Shown: piece after piece, positions 8,891-17,514 of the stretch
How positions within the stretch are numbered: position 1 is the first letter of the stretch
Layout of the letters: each line of letters begins with the position of its first letter
From: Burkholderia ambifaria AMMD
GTDB lineage: Bacteria; Pseudomonadota; Gammaproteobacteria; Burkholderiales; Burkholderiaceae
Length of the DNA stretch: 64,000 nucleotides
Assembly: GCF_000203915.1 (NCBI RefSeq)
Contig: NC_008391.1
Location: forward strand, 1 to 64,000
Reading direction: 5' to 3'
Translations under genes and position numbers: made by a program
Notes under the pieces: generated by a model
Seen by the model: the letters and a program-made list of their open reading frames with translations, nothing else
Database searches by the model: none
Told to the model about the DNA's origin: nothing

Positions 8891-9688
8891 TCACTTGCCC
8901 GCGGGCTTGAAGCCGAATGTCGACAGCACGGCCTGGCCCTGCGGCGACGCGACGAAGTCGATGAACGACTGCGCCTGCGCGACATGGCGGCTGTCCTTGA
9001 CCACCGCGATCGGATAGGTGATGGCCGTCTGCGTCGGCACGGTCAGCGCGATCTTCACGCGGCCCGGCATGATCGCCGCGTCGGTGCCGAACACGAAGCC
9101 CGCGTCGACTTCACCGCGCGCGACGTAATCGAGGCTCTGGCGCACGTTCGCGGCCAGCACGCCCTTGGCGCTGACGGCGTCCCACACGCCTGCCGCGCGC
9201 AGCGCGCTTTCGGTATAGCGGCCGACCGGCACCGATGCCGGATCGCCGTACGCGATACGCCTCACGCCCGGCACTGTCAGGTCGTTCAGCGACGTCGGCG
9301 CGGCCGCATGGCTGTCCGCCGGCACGATCAGCACGAGCGAATTCGCCGCGAAATCGCGGCGCGTGCCGGGCACGATGACCTTTTCGGTGACGGCGCGATC
9401 CATCGCCTTCTGGTCGGCCGACGCGAACACGTCCGCCGGCGCGCCCTTGGCGATCTGCTGCATCAGCACGTCCGACGCGCCGAAGTTGAACAGCACCTTG
9501 GTCTCCGGGTGCTGCTTGTGGTACGCATCGCCGACTGCCTTGAATGCGTTCGTCAGGCTCGCGGCCGCCGACACGACCAGCTCGTCGGCAGCGCAAGCCG
9601 GCGCGCTGAACGCGATGCCCGCGGCAAGCGTGGCGAGCGGCAACAGGCGCAGCAGGGTGCGGCGAAGCGGGCGGACGGTTGAGCGCAT
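8891..9688 (-). CDS. modA: ModA, periplasmic molybdate-binding protein
   Basis: Substrate-binding protein that captures molybdate (or tungstate) in the periplasm for ModB. The 265-aa precursor has a Sec signal peptide (MRSTVRPLRRTLLRLLPLAT, then a hydrophobic core ending SAPACAA). The mature protein starts ADELVVSAAASLTNAFKAVG, where Ser residues after VSAAAS bind the oxyanion. FNFGASDVLMQQIAKGAPAD and YGDPASVPVGRYTESAL are characteristic ModA motifs. The start is ATG 9688; the open frame extends about 470 nt upstream but is not coding. It is the first gene of modABC, with a ModE-box-like site 34 bp upstream. Confidence 0.94.
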   Translation of the reverse strand: MRSTVRPLRRTLLRLLPLATLAAGIAFSAPACAADELVVSAAASLTNAFKAVGDAYHKQHPETKVLFNFGASDVLMQQIAKGAPADVFASADQKAMDRAVTEKVIVPGTRRDFAANSLVLIVPADSHAAAPTSLNDLTVPGVRRIAYGDPASVPVGRYTESALRAAGVWDAVSAKGVLAANVRQSLDYVARGEVDAGFVFGTDAAIMPGRVKIALTVPTQTAITYPIAVVKDSRHVAQAQSFIDFVASPQGQAVLSTFGFKPAGK

Positions 9689-9721
9689 GGTCGGGTCGTT
9701 CGAATGGTTGGAAACCGTAAT

Positions 9722-9745
9722 CGTAATATAGGGGAGGTTATAACG
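9722..9745 (-). promoter_or_regulatory. Candidate ModE operator upstream of modA
   Basis: An imperfect inverted repeat: on the plus strand CGTAATATA, then a GC-rich spacer, then TTATAACG. On the modA strand this reads CGTTATAA...TATATTACG, resembling the published E. coli ModE box (CGnTATAT half-sites). It ends 34 bp before the modA ATG, where a bound repressor would block RNA polymerase. modE lies in the same cluster. Assignment is by pattern only. Confidence 0.6.
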
Positions 9746-9824
9746 CTCGACATACCGTTCATGCGCCGGGACGCATGGAACCTTCAGACGTGAAACGCGG
9801 CGGGAATGACGTGCGCGCGGCCCG

Positions 9825-10523
9825 TCACGCGTGCAGCGACGGCAGCGACAACCCCGTGCGGTGCAGCGACGACGGCTGCGATGCCGGCCGGTAGTTCGGA
9901 TTGGCTTTCCAGCGGGCGCGGACGAACGGCCGCTCGTGCCCCGACAGCTCCAGCGCGACCTTGGTGACCCACTGGTGCGACGGCACCGTGATGCCATGCA
10001 GCGCGATCGTGACGAGCGCCAGGCTCGCGACGACCGCCGGCACCGACCAGCGGTGCGGCACCGCCTGCCAGGAGCCGGCGATGAACACGAGTGCGGCGAT
10101 CGCGCCGATGATGCAGCCGGTGATCGATTCGGACGGCGAATGCGCGGCGAGCGCGACACGCGACACGCCGACCGCGATGCCGGCCGCGAGCCCGAGCGCG
10201 ATGCCGGCGATCCGCACCGGCGCGCGCGTGCGGATCAGCGCGAGGAACATCGCGACGGGATAGACCGACGTGGATAGCATCGCGTGGCCGCTGAATCCGG
10301 TGAAGTCCCACGCGCGGATCCCGATGCCCCAGCCGAGGAACGCGATCTTGGTGAGCGCGACGACCCCGATCGCCGCCGCGAGCACGCCGAGCCACGCGGC
10401 GGCGCGCTGCCACGAGTAGCCGAGCGCGAGCCATACGGCGATCGTGATCGCGAGCGGCAAGGTCAGGCCAGCGCCACCGAACGCGGTGATCGTGATCCAC
10501 AGGTGAGACGGCAGGTCGAACAT
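9825..10523 (-). CDS. PAP2-family membrane phosphatase
   Basis: Predicted 232-aa integral membrane protein of the type 2 phosphatidic acid phosphatase family. The C2-like motif FSGHAMLS and the C3-like motif SRVALAAHSPSESI (catalytic His within SR-x5-H) are present. The basic C1 motif (KxxxxxxRP) is weak, near TKIAFLGWGIGIRAWDF. At least five hydrophobic helices are visible. Family members dephosphorylate lipid phosphates or undecaprenyl pyrophosphate, and the substrate here is not determined. The C-terminal 35 residues are hydrophilic and Ser/Pro/His-rich. Confidence 0.82.
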   Translation of the reverse strand: MFDLPSHLWITITAFGGAGLTLPLAITIAVWLALGYSWQRAAAWLGVLAAAIGVVALTKIAFLGWGIGIRAWDFTGFSGHAMLSTSVYPVAMFLALIRTRAPVRIAGIALGLAAGIAVGVSRVALAAHSPSESITGCIIGAIAALVFIAGSWQAVPHRWSVPAVVASLALVTIALHGITVPSHQWVTKVALELSGHERPFVRARWKANPNYRPASQPSSLHRTGLSLPSLHA

Positions 10524-10770
10524 CGGGAAGGAACGGGCAGAGGCGGGACAAATGCTTAAATCAACGCGCGAGCCGGGCGGAACGACTACAACGGATACAA
10601 GCGGTTAAACCCCAGTATAGCGCCGCGGCCGGTCGAGGCCCGTTTTTTGCGCCGCCGGGAACTATCTGCGCGCAGGAAAAATCCCAGAAACAATGTTATG
10701 GTGCATTGCACAAAGTCGAACGATGCATCAAGTATCGTGACCCTATTTTTCCTGACTGCGAGCCCGATTG

Positions 10771-11880
10771 ATGACCAAAAGTCTGACGAAGGTATGGCTG
10801 GGGGGCGTGAAACGCATGCTGTCCCCGGCTGCCAAACGTGGGGCGCGCGATGCACAGCGGATCGCGCGCGATACGCTCGAGGCCGCGGCCTCGAGCGCCG
10901 CTACCGATCTGTCCCCGCCGCGCGAGTCGCGCGTGCGGCCGCGCGCGGCTGCATGGGCGGCAGGCGAGTGGACGCGTGGCGAGCATCCAATGGCGCCCGC
11001 GCTCGGCCGCCTCGTCCAGCAGCTCGCATACGGGCTTTATGTCCCGCCCGGCCGGCGGCGCGGCGCGATGCCGCTCGTCGTGATGCTGCACGGTTGCCAG
11101 CAATCGGTCGACGAGTTTGCGCAGGGCACGCGAATGAACCTGCTGGCCGACAAGCACGGCTTCGCCGTGCTGTATCCGGAGCAGTCGCAGCGTGCGCACG
11201 CGCACGGCTGCTGGCACTGGTATGAGGATACCGATCGCGCGGGTCGTGGCGAAGCGGATACGGTCGCGTCGCTGATTGATGCGTTGGTTGACGAGCACGG
11301 TTTCGACGCATCGCGCGTCTACGTCGCGGGGTTGTCGGCCGGCGCGGGGCTGGCGGCGCTGCTCGCACTGCACCATCCGGATCACTTCGCGGCGGTCGCG
11401 CTGCACTCGGGCCCCGCCCTCGGCGAGGCGAATTCCGGCATCAGTGCGATGGACGTGATGCGGCGCGGGCTGCGGGAGAACCCGGCGGCCGTGCTCGATG
11501 CGCTGATCGACGCCAGTGCGTATCCGGGCATGCCCGCGCTGATCGTGCAGGGTGACGCCGACCATGTCGTCGCGCCGAAGAATGCGGACCAGCTCACGGT
11601 GCAGTTCATGCGCCTGAACGGGCTCGCGGATAGCCGCGGCGCACTGCGCGGCGGCGATCGCGTGGAGACGCGCGAGGCGGGCGCGCACATCACCGACGTG
11701 CGCCGCGACGGGGAGCCGGTCGTGCGGCTTTGCCACGTCAAGGGGCTCGATCATGCGTGGGCCGGCGGCGACGAAGCCGTACCGTTTCATGCGGCGGTTG
11801 GCCCCGATGCGAGCGCGATGATCTGGTCCTTTTTCGAACAGAATCGTCGCACTGTGGCGACCGAACGACGCACCGTCTGA
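10771..11880 (+). CDS. PHB-depolymerase-family (LpqC-like) esterase
   Basis: An alpha/beta-hydrolase of the esterase_PHB family, about 369 aa. The oxyanion region is PLVVMLHGCQQSVDEFAQGT, the nucleophile elbow is VAGLSAGAGLAA (GxSxG), the likely acid is Asp in IVQGDADHVVAPKN, and the likely base is His in LCHVKGLDHAWAGGDE. No clear Sec signal is seen; the N-terminus (MTKSLTKVWLGGVKRMLSPA) is basic and amphipathic, so an intracellular depolymerase or esterase is likely. The start is ATG 10771; a TTG directly before it is equally in frame. It stands alone, followed by a DUF3563 mini-gene with its own promoter. Confidence 0.85.
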   Translation: MTKSLTKVWLGGVKRMLSPAAKRGARDAQRIARDTLEAAASSAATDLSPPRESRVRPRAAAWAAGEWTRGEHPMAPALGRLVQQLAYGLYVPPGRRRGAMPLVVMLHGCQQSVDEFAQGTRMNLLADKHGFAVLYPEQSQRAHAHGCWHWYEDTDRAGRGEADTVASLIDALVDEHGFDASRVYVAGLSAGAGLAALLALHHPDHFAAVALHSGPALGEANSGISAMDVMRRGLRENPAAVLDALIDASAYPGMPALIVQGDADHVVAPKNADQLTVQFMRLNGLADSRGALRGGDRVETREAGAHITDVRRDGEPVVRLCHVKGLDHAWAGGDEAVPFHAAVGPDASAMIWSFFEQNRRTVATERRTV

Positions 11881-11897
11881 TCGATGCTAGCCAAGGG

Positions 11898-11931
11898 CTA
11901 GGGTTTTCCCTATAATTCGGGAAAACCCTAG
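11898..11931 (+). promoter_or_regulatory. 13-bp perfect inverted repeat enclosing a TATAAT -10
   Basis: The arms CTAGGGTTTTCCC (11898-11910) and GGGAAAACCCTAG (11919-11931) are exact reverse complements. The 8-nt spacer starts with TATAAT. The element ends 30 bp before the DUF3563 ATG. A repressor bound here would sit over the -10 region. It lacks a following T-run, so it is not a convincing terminator for the esterase gene upstream. The binding protein is unknown. Confidence 0.65.
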
Positions 11932-11961
11932 TCAAAGAACCCTTGGATTGCGAGATCGATC

Positions 11962-12138
11962 ATGTACCTGCTGAGCCACCTCTTCCTGATGCTGACCAAG
12001 AACGCTGAAAAGGCCGCAAAAGAGCGCGCCGACGCGTACCTGTCCGAAGCCACCGACATCTATGACCTCGAATTCCGCATGCGCAAGATCGATCGCGAAG
12101 CGGCGATGAACCGTCCGTTCTCGTTCGGCTCGCGTTAA
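11962..12138 (+). CDS. DUF3563 mini-protein
   Basis: A 58-aa protein beginning MYLLSHLFLMLTKNAEKAAK and containing YLSEATDIYDLEFRMRKIDR. It resembles the short DUF3563 proteins common in Burkholderia and relatives, whose function is unknown. The N-terminal 12 residues are hydrophobic; the remainder is a charged, probably helical segment. It has a dedicated promoter element (11898-11931) and is followed by a strong hairpin (12185-12224), so it is a single-gene transcript. Confidence 0.82.
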   Translation: MYLLSHLFLMLTKNAEKAAKERADAYLSEATDIYDLEFRMRKIDREAAMNRPFSFGSR

Positions 12139-12184
12139 GCAGCGGAGCGCGGGCTGGCTCGTCAGCCGGTCCGGCGTATCACGC

Positions 12185-12224
12185 AAAAGGGCGTGTGCGG
12201 CAAGTAGCCGCACACGCCCTTTTT
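12185..12224. terminator. Bidirectional terminator between DUF3563 gene and ohr
   Basis: Stem AAAAGGGCGTGTGCGGC (12185-12201), 5-nt loop, and complementary arm ending in a run of five T (12207-12224). The A-run on the left gives a T-run on the minus strand. It suits both the DUF3563 gene (plus) and ohr (minus), which converge here. Confidence 0.85.
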
Positions 12225-12246
12225 GCATTCGGCGCCGCGTGTCGCG

Positions 12247-12666
12247 TTAGACCACCGTCAGGCGCACCGGCACGTTGTTGCGGGTCGCGTTCGAGTACGG
12301 GCACACGTGGTGCGCCTTGTCGACCAGCGCCTGCGCGTCGGCCTTGTCGAGCCCCGGCAGCGACACGCGCAATTCGATGTCGAGCCCGAAGCCGCCCGCG
12401 TCGTTCGGGCCGATGCCCACTTCCGCGGTGACTTGCGTGTCGGCCGGCAGCGTCTGCTTGTTCTGGCCGGCGACGAATTTCATCGCGCTCAGGAAACAGG
12501 CCGAGTAACCTGCGGCAAACAGCTGCTCCGGGTTCGTGCCTTCCGCACCCGTGCCGCCGAGTTCACGCGGCGCGGCCAGCTTCACTTCCAGCTTGTTGTC
12601 GGCGGAAACCGCGCGGCCGTCGCGGCCGCCCGTGCTCGTGGCGCTGGTCTTGTACAGAATGTTCAT
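12247..12666 (-). CDS. ohr: Ohr, organic hydroperoxide resistance protein
   Basis: Thiol-dependent peroxidase that reduces organic and lipid hydroperoxides, 139 aa (OsmC/Ohr family). The peroxidatic Cys lies in LFAAGYSACFLSAMKF and the resolving Cys in KAHHVCPYSNATRNN, both conserved in Ohr. The start is ATG 12666; the open frame extends upstream through the promoter but is non-coding. ohrR lies 154 bp upstream in the same orientation, and a perfect 7-3-7 inverted repeat lies between them. Confidence 0.95.
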   Translation of the reverse strand: MNILYKTSATSTGGRDGRAVSADNKLEVKLAAPRELGGTGAEGTNPEQLFAAGYSACFLSAMKFVAGQNKQTLPADTQVTAEVGIGPNDAGGFGLDIELRVSLPGLDKADAQALVDKAHHVCPYSNATRNNVPVRLTVV

Positions 12667-12742
12667 CGTGCAGCTCCTGTCGGAAAAGGGGGAAAGCGGT
12701 CCGGTCGAACTGGGATGTCGCCGGCCACGAGATAAATATAGA

Positions 12743-12759
12743 ACACAAATGATTTGTGT
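12743..12759 (-). promoter_or_regulatory. Candidate OhrR operator upstream of ohr
   Basis: Perfect inverted repeat ACACAAA-TGA-TTTGTGT, 77 bp before the ohr ATG in an AT-rich stretch. OhrR/MarR regulators bind AT-rich inverted repeats in ohr promoters, so this is the best candidate site for peroxide-responsive control of ohr. Confidence 0.7.
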
Positions 12760-12819
12760 GCAAATGAAATTTTGAAGAAAAGGCTGACGCACCGGGCCGG
12801 TTCGCGACCGGTCGGCTCG

Positions 12820-13272
12820 TCAGCCTTCGTTGGCGGCCGCCAGCGCGTCGCGCAGCTGCTGGAGATCCGCGCGCAGCCTGACCAGAAACTCGGGGGTTTG
12901 CTGCATCGCGCAAAAGAGATCGCCGGGCACCGAGCGCGCCTTGACCTTCAGCGCGCGGCCTTCCGCGGTCACGCGCACGTTCACGACGCGCTCGTCCGTC
13001 GCGCTGCGCACGCGCTCGACGTAGCCGAGCGCCTCGAGCCGCTTCAGCAGCGGCGTGACGGTGGCCGGGTCGAGGTCGAGGCGGGCGGCGATGTCCTTCA
13101 CCGCGATGTCGTCCCGTTCCCACAGCACGAGCATGGCCAGATATTGGGGATAGGTCAGCGACAGCTTGTCGAGCAATGGCTTGTACGCCTTCGTCATCGC
13201 ATGCGAAGTCGAGTAGAGCGCGAAGCAGAGTTGGTCGTCGAGCGTCTGGGGCAGGGGGGGGAGGCGGTCCAT
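12820..13272 (-). CDS. ohrR: OhrR, peroxide-sensing MarR-family repressor
   Basis: MarR-family repressor, 150 aa, with a winged HTH (KDIAARLDLDPATVTPLLKR). The reactive N-terminal Cys is at QLCFALYSTSHAM (Cys16), the position used for hydroperoxide sensing in OhrR proteins. A second Cys lies at FCAMQQTPEF, so a two-Cys mechanism is possible. Organic peroxides oxidise the Cys and release DNA. It lies upstream of ohr and has its own palindromic sites at 13303-13332, consistent with autoregulation. Confidence 0.92.
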   Translation of the reverse strand: MDRLPPLPQTLDDQLCFALYSTSHAMTKAYKPLLDKLSLTYPQYLAMLVLWERDDIAVKDIAARLDLDPATVTPLLKRLEALGYVERVRSATDERVVNVRVTAEGRALKVKARSVPGDLFCAMQQTPEFLVRLRADLQQLRDALAAANEG

Positions 13273-13302
13273 GATTCGGGCGGCGCGGCGAACGCGCTAA
13301 CG

Positions 13303-13332
13303 ATTTGTACGCAAATTATTTTGCGCGCAAAA
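13303..13332 (-). promoter_or_regulatory. Paired palindromes upstream of ohrR
   Basis: Two neighbouring sites: an imperfect ATTTGTACGCAAAT (13303-13316) and a perfect 14-bp palindrome TTTTGCGCGCAAAA (13319-13332). They lie 31-60 bp before the ohrR ATG. They share the TTTGyryrCAAA look with the site upstream of ohr (TTTGTGTGCAAA occurs there at 12753-12764), suggesting OhrR autoregulation. Confidence 0.6.
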
Positions 13333-13450
13333 GATTCGATTGAACAGGGGCAACGCGTAGGGACCGGGTTGCAGCCGGAACCCGTGAAACCGGGGGCGGG
13401 CTGGCCGGGAAGGGATGGGCGGCCGGCTGCGTGCGCCGGCCGGGTTGGCA

Positions 13451-14260
13451 TCAGCGGCCGGTCGTGGGCGTCGGGGCGCCCGGTTCCTGCACGCCGAAGC
13501 AGCCGCGATAGGTCGCGTAGAACGAGCAGTACATCATCGTGACGATGATGATCGTCACCGGCATCATGATCGTCAGCACATAGGCGCCGGCGCCGAGCGC
13601 CTGCAGCAGCAGCGACAGGCCGAACGACGAGCCGAGCGCGACGCCGAACCACAGCAGCCCGTATACGACGAATGCGCCGCGATTGCGCCAGCAGCTGACG
13701 ACGCTGAAGAACAGCGCCTTGGCGGGCGGGATGTCGTGCCACGCGGTGAGCACCGGCGCGAACCAGAACAGCATCGCGACGGGCGCGTAGAGCAGCGTCG
13801 CGAGCAGCAGCGCGCCGACCGTGCCCTGCGCGGCAAGCGCTTCCGGCGTCGGACTCGTGTCGTTCGTCGCGCCCAGCATCATGTGGAGCAGGCCGCCGCC
13901 GTCCACGATGGACGACGCGGCGAACACCGCCACCATCAGCGCGACATAGACCAGGCCGAGGACGAGCAGCCGCTGCGTCGTCGCGGAGCCATACGAGCGG
14001 AAGCCGTCGATGAGGATCGTCGGCATCACCGGCTTGCCGGCGACCGTGTCGCGGCACGCGGCCATGAAGCCGACGGCGATGCCGGGGATGAACAGCAGCG
14101 GCAGCGCCGCGCCGATCACCGGCACCATCGACACCAGCGTGATGGCCAGCAGGTACGTGAAAAACAGCGTGATGAACGCGAGGGGGTTCCGGCGGAACAG
14201 CCAGATGCCTTGACGGAACCAGACATAGCCCGCTTTCGCGGGTACTTCGATCAGTTGCAT
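13451..14260 (-). CDS. BPSS1780-type integral membrane protein
   Basis: Predicted 269-aa inner-membrane protein with about six hydrophobic segments. It starts [20 protein letters not shown], followed by [20 protein letters not shown], a pattern I associate with the BPSS1780 family of Burkholderia. Its function is unknown. The last third has [20 protein letters not shown], then a short Pro/Thr-rich tail. The start overlaps the 3' end of thrB by 10 bp on the same strand, so translation is probably coupled. Confidence 0.8.
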   Translation of the reverse strand: MQLIEVPAKAGYVWFRQGIWLFRRNPLAFITLFFTYLLAITLVSMVPVIGAALPLLFIPGIAVGFMAACRDTVAGKPVMPTILIDGFRSYGSATTQRLLVLGLVYVALMVAVFAASSIVDGGGLLHMMLGATNDTSPTPEALAAQGTVGALLLATLLYAPVAMLFWFAPVLTAWHDIPPAKALFFSVVSCWRNRGAFVVYGLLWFGVALGSSFGLSLLLQALGAGAYVLTIMMPVTIIIVTMMYCSFYATYRGCFGVQEPGAPTPTTGR

Positions 14261-15249
14261 GCGGTATGGGTCTCGGGAAGCGCGGGCGTGTTGGCGATAC
14301 GCTCACGCAGGATGCGTTCGAAATGACCGGGGTCGTGCGGTTTGAGCATTTCGGCCGCGCGCGGCAGGTAGAAGTCGTACAGGCGCGACACCCAGAAGCG
14401 GTACGCGCCCGCGCGCAGCATGTCGCTCCAGTGGCGGCGCTCCGGGGCCGTGAACGGCCGGACCGTCTGGTACGCACGCAGCAGCGCGTCCGCGCGCGCG
14501 ACGTCGAGCACGCCCGTCGCGAGGTCGACGCACCAGTCGTTGACGGTCACCGCGACGTCGAACAGCCATTTGTCGCAGCCCGCGAAATAGAAATCGAAGA
14601 AGCCGCCGAGCCGTACGTCATGACCGGTGCCGGGCGCCGCGTGCGCGAACAGCACGTTGTCGCGGAACAGGTCGCAGTGGCATGGGCCGCTCGGCAGCGC
14701 CGCATAGTCGTCGGACGCGAAGAACGCGGCCTGGTGCGCGAGTTCGCCCTCGAGCAGCGTGCGTTGCGCGTCGGAAACGAACGGAACGATCGCCGGGACG
14801 TTTTCCCGCCACCACGGCAGGCTGCGCAGGTTCGGCTGGTAGCGCGCATAGTCGCGCCCCGCCAGGTGCAGGCGCGCGAGCATCTGTCCGACCTCGATAC
14901 AGTGTTCGATCCCCGGCGCGAGTTCGGCGGCGCCGTCGAGCTTCGTGACGATCGCGGCCGGCTTGCCGTGCAGCAGACCGAACAGCGCGCCGTCGTCGCG
15001 CGGGATCGGATCCGGCACCGGCACGCCGTGGCTCGCCAGATGGCGCATCAGGTCGAGGTAGAACGGCAGCTGTTCGGCCGTCAGCTTTTCGAAGATCGTC
15101 AGGACGTACTCGCCGCGCGTCGTCGTCAGGAAGAAGTTGCTGTTTTCGATACCGGACGGAATGCCGCGGAACGCCAGCACGTCGCCCAGTTCGTAGTGGC
15201 GCATCCATTGCGCGAGATCGGAGTCGGAAACAGCGGTGAAAACGGCCAT
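14251..15249 (-). CDS. thrB: Homoserine kinase, APH-fold type
   Basis: Phosphorylates homoserine to O-phosphohomoserine in threonine synthesis. At 332 aa it belongs to the aminoglycoside-phosphotransferase-fold ThrB class of proteobacteria, not the GHMP class. The catalytic loop is [12 protein letters not shown] (HxDxxxxN) and the metal-binding Asp is in [10 protein letters not shown]. The N-terminus [20 protein letters not shown] is typical. It lies 107 bp downstream of a DUF2782 gene and overlaps the BPSS1780-type gene. Confidence 0.93.
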   Translation of the reverse strand: MAVFTAVSDSDLAQWMRHYELGDVLAFRGIPSGIENSNFFLTTTRGEYVLTIFEKLTAEQLPFYLDLMRHLASHGVPVPDPIPRDDGALFGLLHGKPAAIVTKLDGAAELAPGIEHCIEVGQMLARLHLAGRDYARYQPNLRSLPWWRENVPAIVPFVSDAQRTLLEGELAHQAAFFASDDYAALPSGPCHCDLFRDNVLFAHAAPGTGHDVRLGGFFDFYFAGCDKWLFDVAVTVNDWCVDLATGVLDVARADALLRAYQTVRPFTAPERRHWSDMLRAGAYRFWVSRLYDFYLPRAAEMLKPHDPGHFERILRERIANTPALPETHTACN

Positions 15250-15356
15250 GCGAGATGCGTCAGGTCAGTTGTCGGCACGCGCGCGGCGTGCGGCGCGACA
15301 GGAGGTGAAGGGAGCGCCGGTGCGCCGCGTGGCGACCGACGCGGCGCGGCGGGAAA

Positions 15357-15764
15357 TCAGTAGCGCAGGTTCACCGACGGCAGGCGCGTGATCGGGACGC
15401 CCGCGTCATGCGGCTTCGGCGACGTGTCGGGCGTCGAGCTCATCTGGTAGCGCGTGCCGAAGTTCGACTTCACGTTGATCTCGACCGGCTTGCCGCGATC
15501 GCGATACTCGGTGACCTCGGTGCCGTTCCTGCTCTTTTCATGGAAGCTCGGCGTGCGGCGAATGTCGGCGAAGTCGACTTTCGACGTGACTTCGGCGCCG
15601 GGCCGGTTGATCTTGCGGAGATCGGGCAGGCCGGCGGCTTCGTTGGCCTCGGCCCGCGCCTGCGCGTCGGCGTCCGGCGTGCTGCCTGCGGCGTAAGCGG
15701 TGCCGACGGCGGCAAACATGCCAGCAAATGCGGCAGCAGCGGCGACGAGAATGAGCGGCTTCAT
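15357..15764 (-). CDS. Exported DUF2782-like protein
   Basis: A 135-aa protein with a Sec signal peptide (MKPLILVAAAAAFAGMFAAV, then GTAYA, probable cleavage before AGSTPD). The segment VTEYRDRGKPVEINVKSNFG matches the short beta-rich pattern of DUF2782, a family of unknown function often found next to thrB and polA in beta- and gammaproteobacteria. It is upstream of thrB on the same strand and probably in the same operon. The C-terminus is Pro/Thr-rich. Confidence 0.75.
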   Translation of the reverse strand: MKPLILVAAAAAFAGMFAAVGTAYAAGSTPDADAQARAEANEAAGLPDLRKINRPGAEVTSKVDFADIRRTPSFHEKSRNGTEVTEYRDRGKPVEINVKSNFGTRYQMSSTPDTSPKPHDAGVPITRLPSVNLRY

Positions 15765-15904
15765 GATGAGTCTCCAGTGAACCCACCGATTTTAGCAAAT
15801 ACTGGGCGCGGCCCGGCCCTCATGTGCAAGCGACTTGCAAGCAGGCGGCCATGAGCGTGACCGGGTTCCGTGGTAATGTCGTTCGATCAGATGAGGTATC
15901 GAAA

Positions 15905-17431
15905 ATGAAGAACGATTTGAGCCGCCGGCACCGGATGCTAATGCCCGAGAGCCCGCCTGTCGAAGCATTCGACGATTCCGTCGCCGCCGTCGCGCGGCTG
16001 TCGGCCATCTACGACACCAATACGGGCTTCCTGCGCGACGCGTTCGCGCGTTATCGCCGCCACGAACCGATCACCGAGCACGTGCGCGCGTGCTATCCGT
16101 TCGTGCGGATTCGTACCGAGGTCAACACCCACGTCGATTCGCGCCGCTCGTACGGCTTCGTCGCGGGCCCGGGCGTGTTCGAGACGACGGTCACGCGTCC
16201 GGACCTGTTCGCGAATTACTATCGCGAGCAGTTGCGCCTGTTGGCGAAGAACCACCATGTGAAGATCGAGATCGGCGTGTCGTCGCAGCCGATCCCGGTT
16301 CACTTCGCGTTCCCCGAAGGCATCCATCTCGAAGGCGAACTCGACCGCGACCGCCTGCTCGCGATGCGCGACATCTTCGATACGCCCGACCTGTCGTACC
16401 TCGACGACCGCATCGTCAACGGCACGTTCGAGCCGCAGCACGGCGAGCCGCATCCGCTCGCGCTGTTCACGGCCGCGCGCGTCGACTTCTCGCTGCACCG
16501 GCTGCGTCACTACACGGCCACGTCGCCCACGCACTTCCAGAACTACGTGCTGTACACGAACTACCAGTTCTACATCGACGAATTCGTGAGGCTCGGCCGT
16601 ACGATGATGACGGAGAGCGACGATCCCGAAGTGCGCGAGTACCGCAGCCAGTACAGCGCGTTCGTCGAGCCGGGCGATGTCGTCACGTACAACGCGAACC
16701 TCGGCAGCGAGCCGGTCGAGGGCGTCGCGCCGCCGCGGCTGCCGCAGATGCCCGCGTATCACCTGAAGCGCGCGGACGGCAGCGGGATCACGATGGTCAA
16801 CATCGGCGTCGGTCCGTCGAACGCGAAGACGATCACCGATCACATCGCGGTGCTGCGTCCGCATGCGTGGGTGATGCTCGGCCACTGCGCGGGCCTGCGC
16901 AACACGCAGCGCCTCGGCGATTATGTGCTCGCCCACGGTTACGTGCGCGAGGATCACGTGCTGGATGCCGACCTGCCGCTGTGGGTGCCGATCCCGGCGC
17001 TCGCCGAAGTGCAGCTCGCGCTCGAGCGCGGGGTGGCCGAGGTCACCCGGCTCGAGGGCGCCGAACTGAAGCGCGTGATGCGCACGGGGACGGTCGCGAG
17101 CGTCGACAACCGCAACTGGGAGTTGCGCGATCACCGCGAGCCCGTGCAGCGGTTGTCGCAGAGCCGCGCGATCGCGCTCGACATGGAAAGCGCGACGATC
17201 GCCGCGAACGGTTTCCGCTTCCGCGTGCCGTACGGCACGCTGCTGTGCGTGTCGGACAAGCCGCTGCACGGCGAGCTGAAGCTGCCGGGCATGGCCGACA
17301 CGTTCTATCGCGGGCAGGTCGACCAGCATCTGCAGATCGGCGTGAAGGCGATGGAGATCCTGCGCACGAACGGGCTCGACAAGCTGCATAGCCGCAAGCT
17401 GCGGAGTTTTGCGGAAGTGGCGTTCCAGTAA
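15905..17431 (+). CDS. amn: AMP nucleosidase
   Basis: Hydrolyses AMP to adenine and ribose 5-phosphate in purine salvage. About 508 aa, the usual length. The N-terminal regulatory region (FVRIRTEVNTHVDSRRSYGF) is followed by the nucleosidase/phosphorylase fold with GSGITMVNIGVGPSNAKTIT, RPHAWVMLGHCAGLR and DMESATIAANGFRFRVPYG, the ME-SA signature of purine nucleosidases. I used ATG 15905 with an AGATGAGG Shine-Dalgarno; upstream in-frame starts exist to 15824. A GC-rich hairpin follows at 17448. Confidence 0.93.
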   Translation: MKNDLSRRHRMLMPESPPVEAFDDSVAAVARLSAIYDTNTGFLRDAFARYRRHEPITEHVRACYPFVRIRTEVNTHVDSRRSYGFVAGPGVFETTVTRPDLFANYYREQLRLLAKNHHVKIEIGVSSQPIPVHFAFPEGIHLEGELDRDRLLAMRDIFDTPDLSYLDDRIVNGTFEPQHGEPHPLALFTAARVDFSLHRLRHYTATSPTHFQNYVLYTNYQFYIDEFVRLGRTMMTESDDPEVREYRSQYSAFVEPGDVVTYNANLGSEPVEGVAPPRLPQMPAYHLKRADGSGITMVNIGVGPSNAKTITDHIAVLRPHAWVMLGHCAGLRNTQRLGDYVLAHGYVREDHVLDADLPLWVPIPALAEVQLALERGVAEVTRLEGAELKRVMRTGTVASVDNRNWELRDHREPVQRLSQSRAIALDMESATIAANGFRFRVPYGTLLCVSDKPLHGELKLPGMADTFYRGQVDQHLQIGVKAMEILRTNGLDKLHSRKLRSFAEVAFQ

Positions 17432-17447
17432 CAAACCCTTGCTGTAT

Positions 17448-17476
17448 AAGGCTCCCCGGCCGGTTCGGGGAGCCTT
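17448..17476 (+). terminator. Hairpin after amn
   Basis: Stem AAGGCTCCCC (17448-17457) pairs with GGGGAGCCTT (17467-17476) across a 9-nt loop. It lies 16 bp after the amn stop. No T-run follows, so it may be a weak terminator or a 3'-end stabiliser. Confidence 0.6.
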
Positions 17477-17514
17477 CGTGTCTAATATGAGCGTCTGTGT
17501 CTAACTTGCACGCG

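Noticed and set aside
8891..10159. Extended 422-aa reading of ModA
   Set aside because: The first 157 codons lack a signal peptide and overlap the neighbouring PAP2 gene; the ATG at 9688 gives a proper Sec signal.
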